A stretch of DNA of 64,000 nucleotides from Marinifilum sp965230805 (GTDB taxonomy: Bacteria > Bacteroidota > Bacteroidia > Bacteroidales > Marinifilaceae), in NCBI RefSeq assembly GCF_965230805.1, contig NZ_OZ246019.1, positions 3,534,001-3,598,000 on the forward strand, given 5' to 3'. Position numbers and translations under genes: made by a program. Below are positions 26,667 through 35,745 of this stretch, piece by piece; within the stretch, counting starts at the first letter, position 1; each line of letters begins with the position of its first letter. The notes beneath the pieces were generated by a model that had not been told where the DNA came from, made no database searches, and saw only the letters and a program-made list of their open reading frames with translations.

Positions 26667-27893
26667 ATGAATACATTAATAGATAAATTTTTACGATACG
26701 TAAAGTACGACACAGAGTCAGACACAGAAACAGGTTTAACACCAAGTACACCCGGACAAATGGTATTGGCTAAATTATTGGCAAAAGAGCTGGAAGAGAT
26801 AGGACTGGAAGAGGTAAGTGTTGATGAGAACGGTTATGTAATGGGGGTTTTACCTTCTAATATTGATAAAGAAGTACCAAAGGTTGGTTTTGTATCGCAT
26901 ATGGATACAAGTCCTGATTTTACAGGCAGAAATGTGCAGCCACAGATTATAGAAAATTACGATGGGGAAGATATTGTTCTGAATAAGGAGCAAGATATTA
27001 TCATGAAAGTTTCGGATTTTCCTGAGTTAACAAAGTACAAAGGGCAAAGCCTGATTACAACAGATGGAACCACACTTTTGGGAGCTGATGATAAAGCAGG
27101 AATAGCGGAAATAATGACAGCAGTAGAATATTTGGCTAAAAATCCTGAAATAAAACATGGTTCTGTTCATGTTGGGTTTACCCCGGATGAGGAAATTGGA
27201 AAAGGTGCCGATTTTTTTGATGTGAAGAAATTTGGTGCCGATTTTGCCTATACTTTGGATGGTGGTGAGATAGGAGAGTTGCAGTATGAGAATTTTAATG
27301 CTGCATTCGCTAAAATCACCTTTAAGGGACGCAATGTGCATCCCGGAATGGCAAAAGACAAGATGATTAATTCGATGCGTATTGCAAATGAATTTGCTGC
27401 CAGACTGCCAAAAGATGAGGTTCCTGAGAAAACAGAGGGCTACCAAGGATTCTATCATTTGATTGCCATGAATGGCGGGGTTGAAAATAGCACGCTTCAG
27501 TATATCATTCGCGATTTTGACATGGACAATTATAAAGCTCGCAAACAGTTCATAGAAGATTTGTGCGATGAATACAAGAACAAATTCGGAGAAGCTAATC
27601 TTAGCCTCGAAATGACAAATCAATATTACAATATGCGCGAAAAAGTGGAACCTGTAAAGTATATTGTAGACATTGCAGAAGAGGCAATGAAAGAGGTTGG
27701 TGTTTCTCCAATGGTAATTCCTATTCGAGGTGGTACCGATGGCAGCCGATTGTCATACATGGGTCTGCCTTGTCCTAATATTTTTGCTGGCGGACACAAT
27801 TTTCATGGTCGATTCGAGTACGTTCCGGTTCAATCTATGCAGAAAGCAGTAGATGTGATTCTAAAAATCGTTGAAATGATTTCGAAAAGGTAA
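26667..27893 (+). CDS. pepT: Peptidase T (tripeptide aminopeptidase)
   Basis: Zinc-dependent M20-family aminopeptidase that removes the N-terminal residue of tripeptides; 408 residues, normal length. Metal and catalytic regions: GFVSHMDTSPDFTG (His-x-Asp), LLGADDKAGIAEIM (bridging Asp), FTPDEEIGKGADFF (catalytic Glu pair), FAYTLDGGEIGELQYENFNA (Asp ligand), and GGTDGSRLSYMGLPCPNIFA with AGGHNFHGRFE (last His). No operon partner is visible. Confidence 0.95.
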   Translation: MNTLIDKFLRYVKYDTESDTETGLTPSTPGQMVLAKLLAKELEEIGLEEVSVDENGYVMGVLPSNIDKEVPKVGFVSHMDTSPDFTGRNVQPQIIENYDGEDIVLNKEQDIIMKVSDFPELTKYKGQSLITTDGTTLLGADDKAGIAEIMTAVEYLAKNPEIKHGSVHVGFTPDEEIGKGADFFDVKKFGADFAYTLDGGEIGELQYENFNAAFAKITFKGRNVHPGMAKDKMINSMRIANEFAARLPKDEVPEKTEGYQGFYHLIAMNGGVENSTLQYIIRDFDMDNYKARKQFIEDLCDEYKNKFGEANLSLEMTNQYYNMREKVEPVKYIVDIAEEAMKEVGVSPMVIPIRGGTDGSRLSYMGLPCPNIFAGGHNFHGRFEYVPVQSMQKAVDVILKIVEMISKR

Positions 27894-27950
27894 TGGCATA
27901 AAACTCTTATTACAATTTTTCTAGCAGGTAGGTGCAAATAAACTCCTTTT

Positions 27951-28600
27951 ACAGTCATAGCCTTACATTTACAGCTTGCTTATCGTCGGAGCATGACTTA
28001 CGGGAAGAAATAAGGACTAGCCCCCTTTGTAGTTTGATGCTCTCACTGGAGTGAGGGTATCAATTATTGTATTCCAAAAGAAAAATTTACCACTAAGGGA
28101 TAAGGAAGGAACCCACCAAGGAACACAAAGGATGTTTGCTAATGATTCATTTGTTTTTTGATGCTCTCACTCTAAGTTGAGGGTATAAATAATTTACCAC
28201 TAAGGAATAAGGAAGGAACTCACTAAGGAACACAAAGCTGGTCTGTTATAGTCATAGCCTTACATTTAAAGCTTGCTTATCGTTAGAGCATGACTTGCGG
28301 GAAGAGATAAGGACTAGCCCCCTTTGCAGTTTGATGCTCTCACTGGCGTGAGGGTATCAATTCATTGTATTCCAAAAGAAAAATTTACCACTAAGGAATA
28401 AGGAAGGAACTCACCAAGGAACACAAAGCTGGTCTGTTACAGTTATAGCCTTACATTTATAGCTTGCTTATCGTTAGAGCATGACTTGCGGGAAGAGATA
28501 AGGACTAGCCCCCTTTGTAGTTTGATGCTCTCACTTTAAGTTGAGGGTATCAATAATTTACCACTAAGGGATACAACAAGGACTCAAAGCTTGTCTGTTT
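27951..28600. repeat. Three long direct repeats (about 165-300 bp) with a conserved hairpin
   Basis: Three units start at about 27951, 28250 and 28438 with CAGTCATAGCCTTACATTTA-like sequence. They continue through AGGACTAGCCCCCTTTG and TTTGATGCTCTCACT, and end in CCACTAAGG and AACACAAAG phrases. The first unit also contains a second partial repeat. Each carries a hairpin GATGCTCTCAC/GTGAGGGTATC (near 28030, 28160, 28332, 28525). Its tip changes between copies while pairing is mostly kept. No ORF of note. Confidence 0.85.
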
Positions 28601-28639
28601 TAGAAACCAAGCTGTCTAAGAAATTTATTAACTGCCTTG

Positions 28640-29210
28640 ATCGATTGATAATGGCATATTAAAATTCTCTAGGGCCATTGTTCAAAAGGAAAAAGGCCTT
28701 TTGAATTTAAAAACGCACTTTGATCGACTGACAATGCCAAAATTAAATTCAAAATGGCCATTGTTCAAGTGACAATGGCCATTTTAAAATTCATACAGAC
28801 ATTGTTTAAGTGACAATCCGCTTTTTTAAATTCAAAAACCGCTTTTCTCAAAAGTCAAAGCCCTAAAAGTTTAAAAAGCCCTTTTTCCTTTTGAACAATG
28901 GCCCTAGGGAATTTCATAGGGCGTTGTCTTTTGAACAATGTGCCTAGAGAATTTCATAGGGCGTTGTCTTTTGAACAATGCCCCTAGAGAATTTCATAGG
29001 GCGGTTGCCTTTTGAACAATGCTCCTAGAGAATTTCATAGGGCATTGTCACTTGAACAATGCTCCTAGAGAATTTCATAGGGCATTGTCTTTTGAACAAC
29101 GCCCCTAGGAAATTTCATAGGGCATTGTCTTTTGAACAACGCCCCTAGGGAATTTCATAGGGCATTGTCTTTTGAACAATGCGCCTAGGGAATTTCTACA
29201 GTCATTTTCT
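28640..29210. repeat. Degenerate tandem array, period about 40 bp (two halves of about 20)
   Basis: About 14 units of 40-43 bp. The last eight (about 28890-29200) are clear, with TCTTTTGAACAATGCCCCTA followed by GAGAATTTCATAGGGCATTG. Earlier units are variants with the same rhythm (GTTCAAGTGACAATGGCCAT). Many units contain ATTGT...ACAAT inverted pairs. There are no constant repeats with unique spacers, so it is not CRISPR. No coding potential is seen. Confidence 0.85.
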
Positions 29211-29406
29211 CCGACAATGCTTTTTTGTTCTGTTTTCAATTGCCATACTGTTGCAAACCATCCAGACCTAAAGGTATGATATGTTTATTTTGATGCATCA
29301 AAATGGCATTGATCCATATTCAACAAACCCAATGCGAATTGTTGCCTGTTGGATCGTGATAATATTGATTATAATTCTTAGATTTGGAATCGTGAATCAA
29401 AAATAA

Positions 29407-29449
29407 GTGCACAATACATACCAATATGGCGTGTATTGTGCACCTTTTT
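29407..29449 (+). terminator. Strong hairpin with T run before the TIR cassette
   Basis: A perfect 12-bp inverted repeat GTGCACAATACA/TGTATTGTGCAC with a 13-nt loop is followed by CTTTTT. A second palindrome GTGCACCAGTGCAC lies at 29471-29484. No gene precedes it closely, so it may insulate the cassette or belong to its upstream joint. Confidence 0.55.
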
Positions 29450-29493
29450 ACTCTGAGATAAGAAAAATAAGTGCACCAGTGCACAAATTAATA

Positions 29494-29503
29494 GTTGTGG
29501 GCA
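29494..29503. repeat. 5' cassette repeat of the TIR gene (GTTGTGGGCA)
   Basis: GTTGTGGGCA, the exact reverse complement of TGCCCACAAC at 30945-30954. Together they bracket the TIR gene, 27 bp before its start and 4 bp after its stop. Confidence 0.75.
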
Positions 29504-29530
29504 ATATAAACAGACAAACTGCAAATAAAT

Positions 29531-30940
29531 ATGCTATACGATTTATTCATATGTCATGCTTCTGAGGACAAAGACAATTTTGTGAGACCTCTTGCTGAAC
29601 TCCTTCAAAAAGAGAATGTAGAAGTATGGTATGATGAATTTTCTTTAAAACTTGGAGATAGCATTCGGAGGTCAATAGATAAAGGATTAAGTCAATCCAG
29701 ATTTGGAGTAGTTGTTATAAGTCCATCATTTTTACAGAAAGAATGGACTCAATATGAATTGGATGGACTTACAGAAAAGGAAATTAGTGGTAAAGAAAAA
29801 GTTATATTACCAATATGGCACGATATAGAATACAAAGAAGTCTTACAATATTCACCTTCATTAGCAAATAAAAAAGCTGCACTATCGAAAAACGGATTGC
29901 AGAAAATAGTTAAAGAAATAATGGGAGTTATCCATCCTCAAGGGAGTCCATTAGTTTCAGCTAGAGACATGCTTATTGATTGGGGTGTTAAACCACCTGT
30001 AGTTACTGATGAATATTGGATAGATGTTATTGAAGCTTCAAATAGAGCAAATTCTTTTGGAGGTACTATTCCAGAAAACTCTATCTGGGGAAGATGGAGT
30101 TTTCCTATTCCACCCAAAGATAGAGATGCGAAAAATTGGGGAGAAAGATTAGCTTGGACAGCAATGCAGATGTCATGGACAGATAAGGCTGATTCAATTC
30201 CAATTTCGCCATTAACAGACCCTATAGAATTATTAGATTTTATTTACAAAGAATCTGGTTTATATGAAACGTGTTTAACCTTTCCAAATTTTACAGCTGA
30301 ATATGCTCCTCAGTTAACGATTAGAGGATTTGAAGGTGATTTTGAAGAGGTATTTGAGAAAGAATATTTAATATCCTTGACAGAAGGTCGAAAAAGAAGG
30401 GGCGAAAATTCAAATTATGGTTCAGCATTAACAGTTGATAAGCAAAGTCCCGAATGCGAAAGTAGCTGGGCTTTACGACATGAATATTTTGGATACTATA
30501 CACCAAAACAAGTTGCTTATGAATATTTTAATGGTGGTATGTTTGGACCGCAAGTTTCTCCATTTGAATCTTTCGAACATCTAATCTGGCTATTTTCAAA
30601 TAAATGTAAGTGGTTACCTGAGCGAATACATAAATGTTTAAAAGAAGGAATGATTGAATCATCAAATTGGATTTGGGGCGAATTAGGTGGTAGTGATAAA
30701 GGTGGAAATTGGAAAACAAATGGGTTTTTAGCTGATAAGCTTTATTCCTTCTCAAGAAATAAAAAAGAATTCTCTTGGACGAAGAAAATGATAGATGATT
30801 GTAAGAACCGAATTAAACATGCGAAAGAAGAACTTGATTTAAATGAAAGTGTAGATGACCTATTTGATATTTTTGTAAGCACTGAAATGCCTGAAAAATG
30901 GATTAAGAATAGAAAGAAAATTAATAAGAATAGGAAATAA
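29531..30940 (+). CDS. TIR-domain protein, candidate defence effector
   Basis: 469 residues. Residues 1-130 form a TIR domain: LFICHASEDKDNFVRPLAEL, VEVWYDEFSLKLGDSIRRSI, FGVVVISPSFLQKEWTQYEL. E76 (WTQYELDG) sits where NADase-active TIR domains carry the catalytic Glu. Residues about 150-460 form a region I do not recognise (SIWGRWSFPIPPKDRDAKNW, GYYTPKQVAYEYFNGGMFG). No membrane segment or partner gene is visible. TIR proteins in bacteria are often NAD-depleting antiphage effectors (Thoeris, CBASS, TIR-STING, TIR-SAVED), but none of those sensor genes is here. The gene sits as a single cassette between 10-bp inverted repeats, followed directly by an insertion sequence. Confidence 0.85.
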   Translation: MLYDLFICHASEDKDNFVRPLAELLQKENVEVWYDEFSLKLGDSIRRSIDKGLSQSRFGVVVISPSFLQKEWTQYELDGLTEKEISGKEKVILPIWHDIEYKEVLQYSPSLANKKAALSKNGLQKIVKEIMGVIHPQGSPLVSARDMLIDWGVKPPVVTDEYWIDVIEASNRANSFGGTIPENSIWGRWSFPIPPKDRDAKNWGERLAWTAMQMSWTDKADSIPISPLTDPIELLDFIYKESGLYETCLTFPNFTAEYAPQLTIRGFEGDFEEVFEKEYLISLTEGRKRRGENSNYGSALTVDKQSPECESSWALRHEYFGYYTPKQVAYEYFNGGMFGPQVSPFESFEHLIWLFSNKCKWLPERIHKCLKEGMIESSNWIWGELGGSDKGGNWKTNGFLADKLYSFSRNKKEFSWTKKMIDDCKNRIKHAKEELDLNESVDDLFDIFVSTEMPEKWIKNRKKINKNRK

Positions 30941-30944
30941 ATAC

Positions 30945-30954
30945 TGCCCACAAC
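30945..30954. repeat. 3' cassette repeat of the TIR gene (TGCCCACAAC)
   Basis: Perfect inverted partner of 29494-29503. The IS1182-type copy 1 is inserted directly after it; its target duplication AATG begins at 30955. Confidence 0.75.
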
Positions 30955-30958
30955 AATG

Positions 30959-32696
30959 GTAACCGTTGCACAACCAAGTAATATTTCTAAAAAATAAGAT
31001 AAAAGCGATAAAAGTATGCGGATTTGCAAGCTTTTAAGGCTTTGTTTTTTCTGTGTTTTTTGCTTGTGCTTTAAATTATTAAGTGCTTAAATTAACTCTA
31101 ATTAAGCCAATACACTTCTTCAGGGAATGAAACAGAACAATGGCCTGATTTGTCATTGTTTCAGCTGTTTTATTCATAAATTTCATTAGTTTTTTAAGGT
31201 TATAGGCTGTTGCAGACATGTGCATTACCTTATTGGCCTGGGCAATTCCTATAGTGTTGATTTTTCGAAGTCCCATAAATTGTGTTAAGGTTCCGAATAC
31301 AGGCTCGACTGTAGATTGCCGTTTGCCTTTCATGTATCTGCCGAACTTGCTCTTCACCCTTTTGTTGTTGCGTTTATACTGTTCTACATACACAGTTATT
31401 GCGATGCGTTTTTCGTGACTTTTGCCCAGGCATTTCTTCTTGATAGGACAGTTTTTGCAATCGCTTCGTTTGGTCAGATAATGATTCTGAAGAGAGTTGG
31501 TTACCATTTTTGTTTTTCGAAAAGTAACTTTCTTTCCCATGGGACAAATCCAGTAGTTTTCCTCTTTACAGAAAGTAAATCCTTCGGGACCGCCCTTGTA
31601 AGTTCCGTGTGGAGGTATGTAGCTGATAATGTTTTCCTTTTCCAGAAAAGCATAGTTTTCTCCGCTACTGTAACCGGCATCGGCAAGAAGGGTTGTCCAC
31701 AACAAACCTTGATTTTTAAGTCTTCGCTTTAAACGCTTTGTGGCATCCTGCAAGTATTGATTGTCTTTTTTATCAGCATGGTAGGCTTTTACATCGGTGA
31801 TCACATGATTGGCAGTATCAACACTGATATTATTTAGATAATTCAGCTTTCTGGCTTTGCCAGGTTTTACGCTGATTCTTGCATCGGGATCGGTTGGGCT
31901 GTAATGGGTTTTGTTACTGGTATACTTGGCTCCTTTGTTGGCAGCTCCCGGACGTTGATCCTGATTCTTTTGCCAATTACGATTGCGGGATTTTATTTCC
32001 TGCAATTCTCTTTTATCGGCTGTAATGATTTGCTGATTGCGAGAAGCCTTATTCTTTTTAGGCTTCCTGTCTTCTCTACTCTGGTAGCGAGCTTTTTGAA
32101 GATAAGCCTCCAGCTGTTCTTCAGGAACTTTCAGTTCCAAACTATCCATGCTGGCATTGGCTTTTATTGGTGCTGAATCCATGGCCTGAGTATGACCTGC
32201 AACCATTCCCTTGTCTACACACATGCTTAAAATATGAGTAAAAACCTCTTCAAATATCTTTTCGGGAGACAGTTGTCTTGTTCTGCTTAAAGTACTGTGC
32301 CATGGCAATTGCTCATCGATATCAAATCCTAAGAAAAATAGGATATCCAATCGCATGGAGCAGTGTTCAATTAACTGTCTGTCACTTATGATATTTTCTA
32401 AATACCCAACTAAACAGAGTTTATAAAAAACAACAGGATCAATGCTCTTCTGTCCACATTTCCCGTAGTAAGCTTGAGTCTTTTTGTATAAAAAGGATAA
32501 ATCTAAAACTGATCTTAATCTTCGATAGAAATTATTTTCAGGAACTCTTCCGGAGAGTTGAAAGCTGGAAAATAACTTCTCTTGGTAAAGTTTCTTTCCT
32601 TGCATTTTTATTTACAAGTTAAGCTATTATCATTGCTAAGTAAAGTTATTATTGTTAGTTTTATAAACAAGTTATCAAGAGTTGTGCAACAGGCAC
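30959..32696 (-). mobile_element. IS1182-type insertion sequence, copy 1
   Basis: 1738 bp. Ends are GTAACCGTTGCACAAC and the reverse complement of GTGCCTGTTGCACAAC (13 of 16 matches). Flanking AATG (30955-30958 and 32697-32700) is a 4-bp target duplication. A 6-bp reading (ACAATG) is also possible because the preceding AC is shared. Boundaries come from comparing the two copies, which differ by only about eight bases. Confidence 0.92.
31079..32605 (-). CDS. IS1182-family transposase, copy 1
   Basis: 508-residue DDE transposase. The N-terminal DUF772-like domain (residues about 15-120) contains DPVVFYKLCLVGYLENIISD and LPWHSTLSRTRQL. The catalytic part has GHTQAMDSAPIKANASMDSL (first Asp), LLADAGYSSGENYAFLE (second Asp) and RQSTVEPVFGTLTQFMGLRK (Glu). 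A cysteine cluster SDCKNCPIKKKC, characteristic of this family, lies between them. Intact, with no frameshift. It differs from copy 2 at one residue (RQLS versus RQLF in the N-terminal domain). Confidence 0.93.
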   Translation of the reverse strand: MQGKKLYQEKLFSSFQLSGRVPENNFYRRLRSVLDLSFLYKKTQAYYGKCGQKSIDPVVFYKLCLVGYLENIISDRQLIEHCSMRLDILFFLGFDIDEQLPWHSTLSRTRQLSPEKIFEEVFTHILSMCVDKGMVAGHTQAMDSAPIKANASMDSLELKVPEEQLEAYLQKARYQSREDRKPKKNKASRNQQIITADKRELQEIKSRNRNWQKNQDQRPGAANKGAKYTSNKTHYSPTDPDARISVKPGKARKLNYLNNISVDTANHVITDVKAYHADKKDNQYLQDATKRLKRRLKNQGLLWTTLLADAGYSSGENYAFLEKENIISYIPPHGTYKGGPEGFTFCKEENYWICPMGKKVTFRKTKMVTNSLQNHYLTKRSDCKNCPIKKKCLGKSHEKRIAITVYVEQYKRNNKRVKSKFGRYMKGKRQSTVEPVFGTLTQFMGLRKINTIGIAQANKVMHMSATAYNLKKLMKFMNKTAETMTNQAIVLFHSLKKCIGLIRVNLST

Positions 32697-32699
32697 AAT

Positions 32700-32898
32700 G
32701 TATAAAAAACATAAGTGGCTCAGTGGTTTACGAATCTTTAGAGCATTTAACCAGCTCCGCCAAATCTGCGATTTGACGGGTTTATTTAATATTTTAAATT
32801 TGTGTCAAAACGCAAATTTGGCTCAGTGCTATTTGACAGGTAAGAGCTTCGAAATCACTTACGTTTCTTATACTTAACGTTGGCGAGCATTTCTAACA
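32700..32898. other. Cassette joint 1 (right part, after IS copy 1)
   Basis: With the IS removed, the DNA between the TIR gene's 3' repeat and the next gene's 5' repeat is about 212 bp with nested inverted repeats. Arm I is GTATAAAAAACATAAGTG (32700-32717) with CACTTACGTTTCTTATAC (32866-32883), 16 of 18 paired. Arm II is GCCAAATCTGCGATTTGAC (32759-32777) with GTCAAAACGCAAATTTGGC (32804-32822), 17 of 19 paired, loop 26. It ends in GTTGGCGAGC (32889-32898). The layout recalls integron attC sites, but the cores do not match RYYYAAC/GTTRRRY. Confidence 0.65.
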
Positions 32899-32984
32899 TT
32901 TGATAGAAAACAAGATTCACTTTTGAATCATCGTGCAGGTTTAAAGTGTTTTGTATGTATAATAAAATTAAAACAGACTCAAAA

Positions 32985-33989
32985 ATGAATTTAATTAGTA
33001 AGCAGAATAATACAAATAATATTTCAAAATTGATTAAAATATTCTTTCTACTTATAGTAGTAATTTCTTGTGATAAAAAAGATAATAGCGAAGATTTTGA
33101 AGTATTCGAAGATGGGTCTTCTACAGAAGAAATTTATGATTTTGGATTATCAAATTCTGTTATTGACTTTAAATATCCTTTTAGAAAGTTCAATTCAGAT
33201 TCATCTTTAATTTATTTTATAGGCTTAAAAGAATCAAAGATTCATTTTGAATGTTTTGAGTATAAAACTAAAGATAACTTATTGTCATGGACTGAATTAG
33301 AAAAGGCTGAAACAAGTCTATCAATTGATCTTGGCTTCGGTGACATCCAAAGTCATAATATTGAAAATCACAGTATTGAGCAGGTCTCATACAAGAATAA
33401 CTCACATATTATCATTTTAAATGAATCAGGAACAACAGGTTTATTACGAAGTAATTTATACTTTATATCAAATAATAACTTCAAAAAAGAGAAAACAATT
33501 GCGTTTAGAGCAGAGAACCAATCTTCTCCAATATACTACAGTAGAATAATGGATTGGTACGATAATAGCATCTTGGTACTACCTACAGATCCAGTCTTAG
33601 ACCCTTATAGAGCCGAATTTAAATGCTTTTGTTTTACTACAGGTGGAGACTTAATATATGAAACGAAATTATTACCCTACCAAACATCATATGATTACTC
33701 TTTTGCTATAAGTTTTGAAGAATACGTTCAGCTTGAAACTATTTACATTTCTGGTGTTTGTGAAAGAAGCTTCGTTCGGAAAAATGCAAAAACAGGTGAA
33801 ACCATTTGGTCAAATAAACTATCGGAACTATCAAAATCATCAAACGAGTTAACCATTAAAAATGTTAACACTTCTCAGTTTAACTCTGGTTTTGTCATAT
33901 TTGATGTTTCTTGTATTCTGCCAAACGGTGAAGAAAGTTTCTTTAAGTTTAAAATTGATATAGAAAGCGGAAGCTTTGTTAAAGAATAA
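32985..33989 (+). CDS. Hypothetical lipoprotein in a cassette
   Basis: 334 residues from the ATG at 32985. An earlier in-frame ATG at 32946 would place 13 residues before the signal sequence and is less likely. KIFFLLIVVISCDKKDN is a lipoprotein signal with lipobox VISC. The rest is beta-rich with regularly spaced short motifs (SSLIYFIGLKESKIHFECFE, NSILVLPTDPVLDPYRAEFK, LETIYISGVCERSFVRKNAK), possibly a propeller; I recognise no family. It is AT-rich and bracketed by GTTGGCGAGC and GCTCGCCAAC, 86 bp before the start and 1 bp after the stop, like the TIR gene. Confidence 0.7.
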   Translation: MNLISKQNNTNNISKLIKIFFLLIVVISCDKKDNSEDFEVFEDGSSTEEIYDFGLSNSVIDFKYPFRKFNSDSSLIYFIGLKESKIHFECFEYKTKDNLLSWTELEKAETSLSIDLGFGDIQSHNIENHSIEQVSYKNNSHIIILNESGTTGLLRSNLYFISNNNFKKEKTIAFRAENQSSPIYYSRIMDWYDNSILVLPTDPVLDPYRAEFKCFCFTTGGDLIYETKLLPYQTSYDYSFAISFEEYVQLETIYISGVCERSFVRKNAKTGETIWSNKLSELSKSSNELTIKNVNTSQFNSGFVIFDVSCILPNGEESFFKFKIDIESGSFVKE

Positions 33990-33990
33990 C

Positions 33991-34000
33991 GCTCGCCAAC
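33991..34000. repeat. 3' cassette repeat of the lipoprotein gene (GCTCGCCAAC)
   Basis: Perfect inverted partner of GTTGGCGAGC at 32889-32898. IS copy 2 follows directly; its duplication ACAC begins at 34001. Confidence 0.75.
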
Positions 34001-34004
34001 ACAC

Positions 34005-35742
34005 GTAACCGTTGCACAACCAAGTAATATTTCTAAAAAATAAGATAAAAGCGATAAAAGTATGCGGATTTGCAAGCTTTTAAGGCTTTGTTTTTTCTGT
34101 GTTTTTTGCTTGTGCTTTAAATTATTAAGTGCTTAAATTAACTCTAATTAAGCCAATACACTTCTTCAGGGAATGAAACAGAACAATGGCCTGATTTGTC
34201 ATTGTTTCAGCTGTTTTATTCATAAATTTCATTAGTTTTTTAAGGTTATAGGCTGTTGCAGACATGTGCATTACCTTATTGGCCTGGGCAATTCCTATAG
34301 TGTTGATTTTTCGAAGTCCCATAAATTGTGTTAAGGTTCCGAATACAGGCTCGACTGTAGATTGCCGTTTGCCTTTCATGTATCTGCCGAACTTGCTCTT
34401 CACCCTTTTGTTGTTGCGTTTATACTGTTCTACATACACAGTTATTGCGATGCGTTTTTCGTGACTTTTGCCCAGGCATTTCTTCTTGATAGGACAGTTT
34501 TTGCAATCGCTTCGTTTGGTCAGATAATGATTCTGAAGAGAGTTGGTTACCATTTTTGTTTTTCGAAAAGTAACTTTCTTTCCCATGGGACAAATCCAGT
34601 AGTTTTCCTCTTTACAGAAAGTAAATCCTTCGGGACCGCCCTTGTAAGTTCCGTGTGGAGGTATGTAGCTGATAATGTTTTCCTTTTCCAGAAAAGCATA
34701 GTTTTCTCCGCTACTGTAACCGGCATCGGCAAGAAGGGTTGTCCACAACAAGCCTTGATTTTTAAGTCTTCGCTTTAAACGCTTTGTGGCATCCTGCAAG
34801 TATTGATTGTCTTTTTTATCAGCATGGTAGGCTTTTACATCGGTGATCACATGATTGGCAGTATCAACACTGATATTATTTAGATAATTCAGCTTTCTGG
34901 CTTTGCCAGGTTTTACGCTGATTCTTGCATCGGGATCGGTTGGACTGTAATGGGTTTTGTTACTGGTATACTTGGCTCCTTTGTTGGCAGCTCCCGGACG
35001 TTGATCCTGATTCTTTTGCCAATTACGATTGCGGGATTTTATTTCCTGCAATTCTCTTTTATCGGCTGTAATGATTTGCTGATTGCGAGAAGCCTTATTC
35101 TTTTTAGGCTTTCTATCTTCTCTACTCTGGTAGCGAGCTTTTTGAAGATAAGCCTCCAGCTGTTCTTCAGGAACTTTCAGTTCCAAACTATCCATGCTGG
35201 CATTGGCTTTTATTGGTGCTGAATCCATGGCCTGAGTATGACCTGCAACCATTCCCTTGTCTACACACATGCTTAAAATATGAGTAAAAACCTCTTCAAA
35301 TATCTTTTCGGGAAACAGTTGTCTTGTTCTGCTTAAAGTACTGTGCCATGGCAATTGCTCATCGATATCAAATCCTAAGAAAAATAGGATATCCAATCGC
35401 ATGGAGCAGTGTTCAATTAACTGTCTGTCACTTATGATATTTTCTAAATACCCAACTAAACAGAGTTTATAAAAAACAACAGGATCAATGCTCTTCTGTC
35501 CACATTTCCCGTAGTAAGCTTGAGTCTTTTTGTATAAAAAGGATAAATCTAAAACGGATCTTAATCTTCGATAGAAATTATTTTCAGGCACTCTTCCGGA
35601 GAGTTGAAAGCTGGAAAATAACTTCTCTTGGTAAAGTTTCTTTCCTTGCATTTTTATTTACAAGTTAAGCTATTATTATTGCTAAGTAAAGTTATTATTG
35701 TTAGTTTTATAAACAAGTTATCAAGAGTTGTGCAACAGGCAC
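34005..35742 (-). mobile_element. IS1182-type insertion sequence, copy 2
   Basis: 1738 bp, same ends as copy 1 and nearly identical throughout. Flanked by ACAC (34001-34004 and 35743-35746), or ACACAC on the 6-bp reading. Inserted at the same offset from a cassette 3' repeat as copy 1. Confidence 0.92.
34125..35651 (-). CDS. IS1182-family transposase, copy 2
   Basis: 508 residues, identical to copy 1 except for Phe instead of Ser in RQLFPEKIF. All catalytic regions are present (DSAPIKANAS, LLADAGYSSG, STVEPVFGTL) with the Cys cluster DCKNCPIKKKC. Intact and probably active. The near-identity shows recent transposition or gene conversion within this island. Confidence 0.93.
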   Translation of the reverse strand: MQGKKLYQEKLFSSFQLSGRVPENNFYRRLRSVLDLSFLYKKTQAYYGKCGQKSIDPVVFYKLCLVGYLENIISDRQLIEHCSMRLDILFFLGFDIDEQLPWHSTLSRTRQLFPEKIFEEVFTHILSMCVDKGMVAGHTQAMDSAPIKANASMDSLELKVPEEQLEAYLQKARYQSREDRKPKKNKASRNQQIITADKRELQEIKSRNRNWQKNQDQRPGAANKGAKYTSNKTHYSPTDPDARISVKPGKARKLNYLNNISVDTANHVITDVKAYHADKKDNQYLQDATKRLKRRLKNQGLLWTTLLADAGYSSGENYAFLEKENIISYIPPHGTYKGGPEGFTFCKEENYWICPMGKKVTFRKTKMVTNSLQNHYLTKRSDCKNCPIKKKCLGKSHEKRIAITVYVEQYKRNNKRVKSKFGRYMKGKRQSTVEPVFGTLTQFMGLRKINTIGIAQANKVMHMSATAYNLKKLMKFMNKTAETMTNQAIVLFHSLKKCIGLIRVNLST

Positions 35743-35745
35743 ACA

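Noticed and set aside
28890..29210. Possible CRISPR array
   Set aside because: Units follow each other without unique spacers, the unit itself drifts, and no cas gene is in the window.
31218..31732. Plus-strand ORFs inside the IS1182-type copies
   Set aside because: They are opposite-frame shadows of the transposase, repeated identically in both copies.
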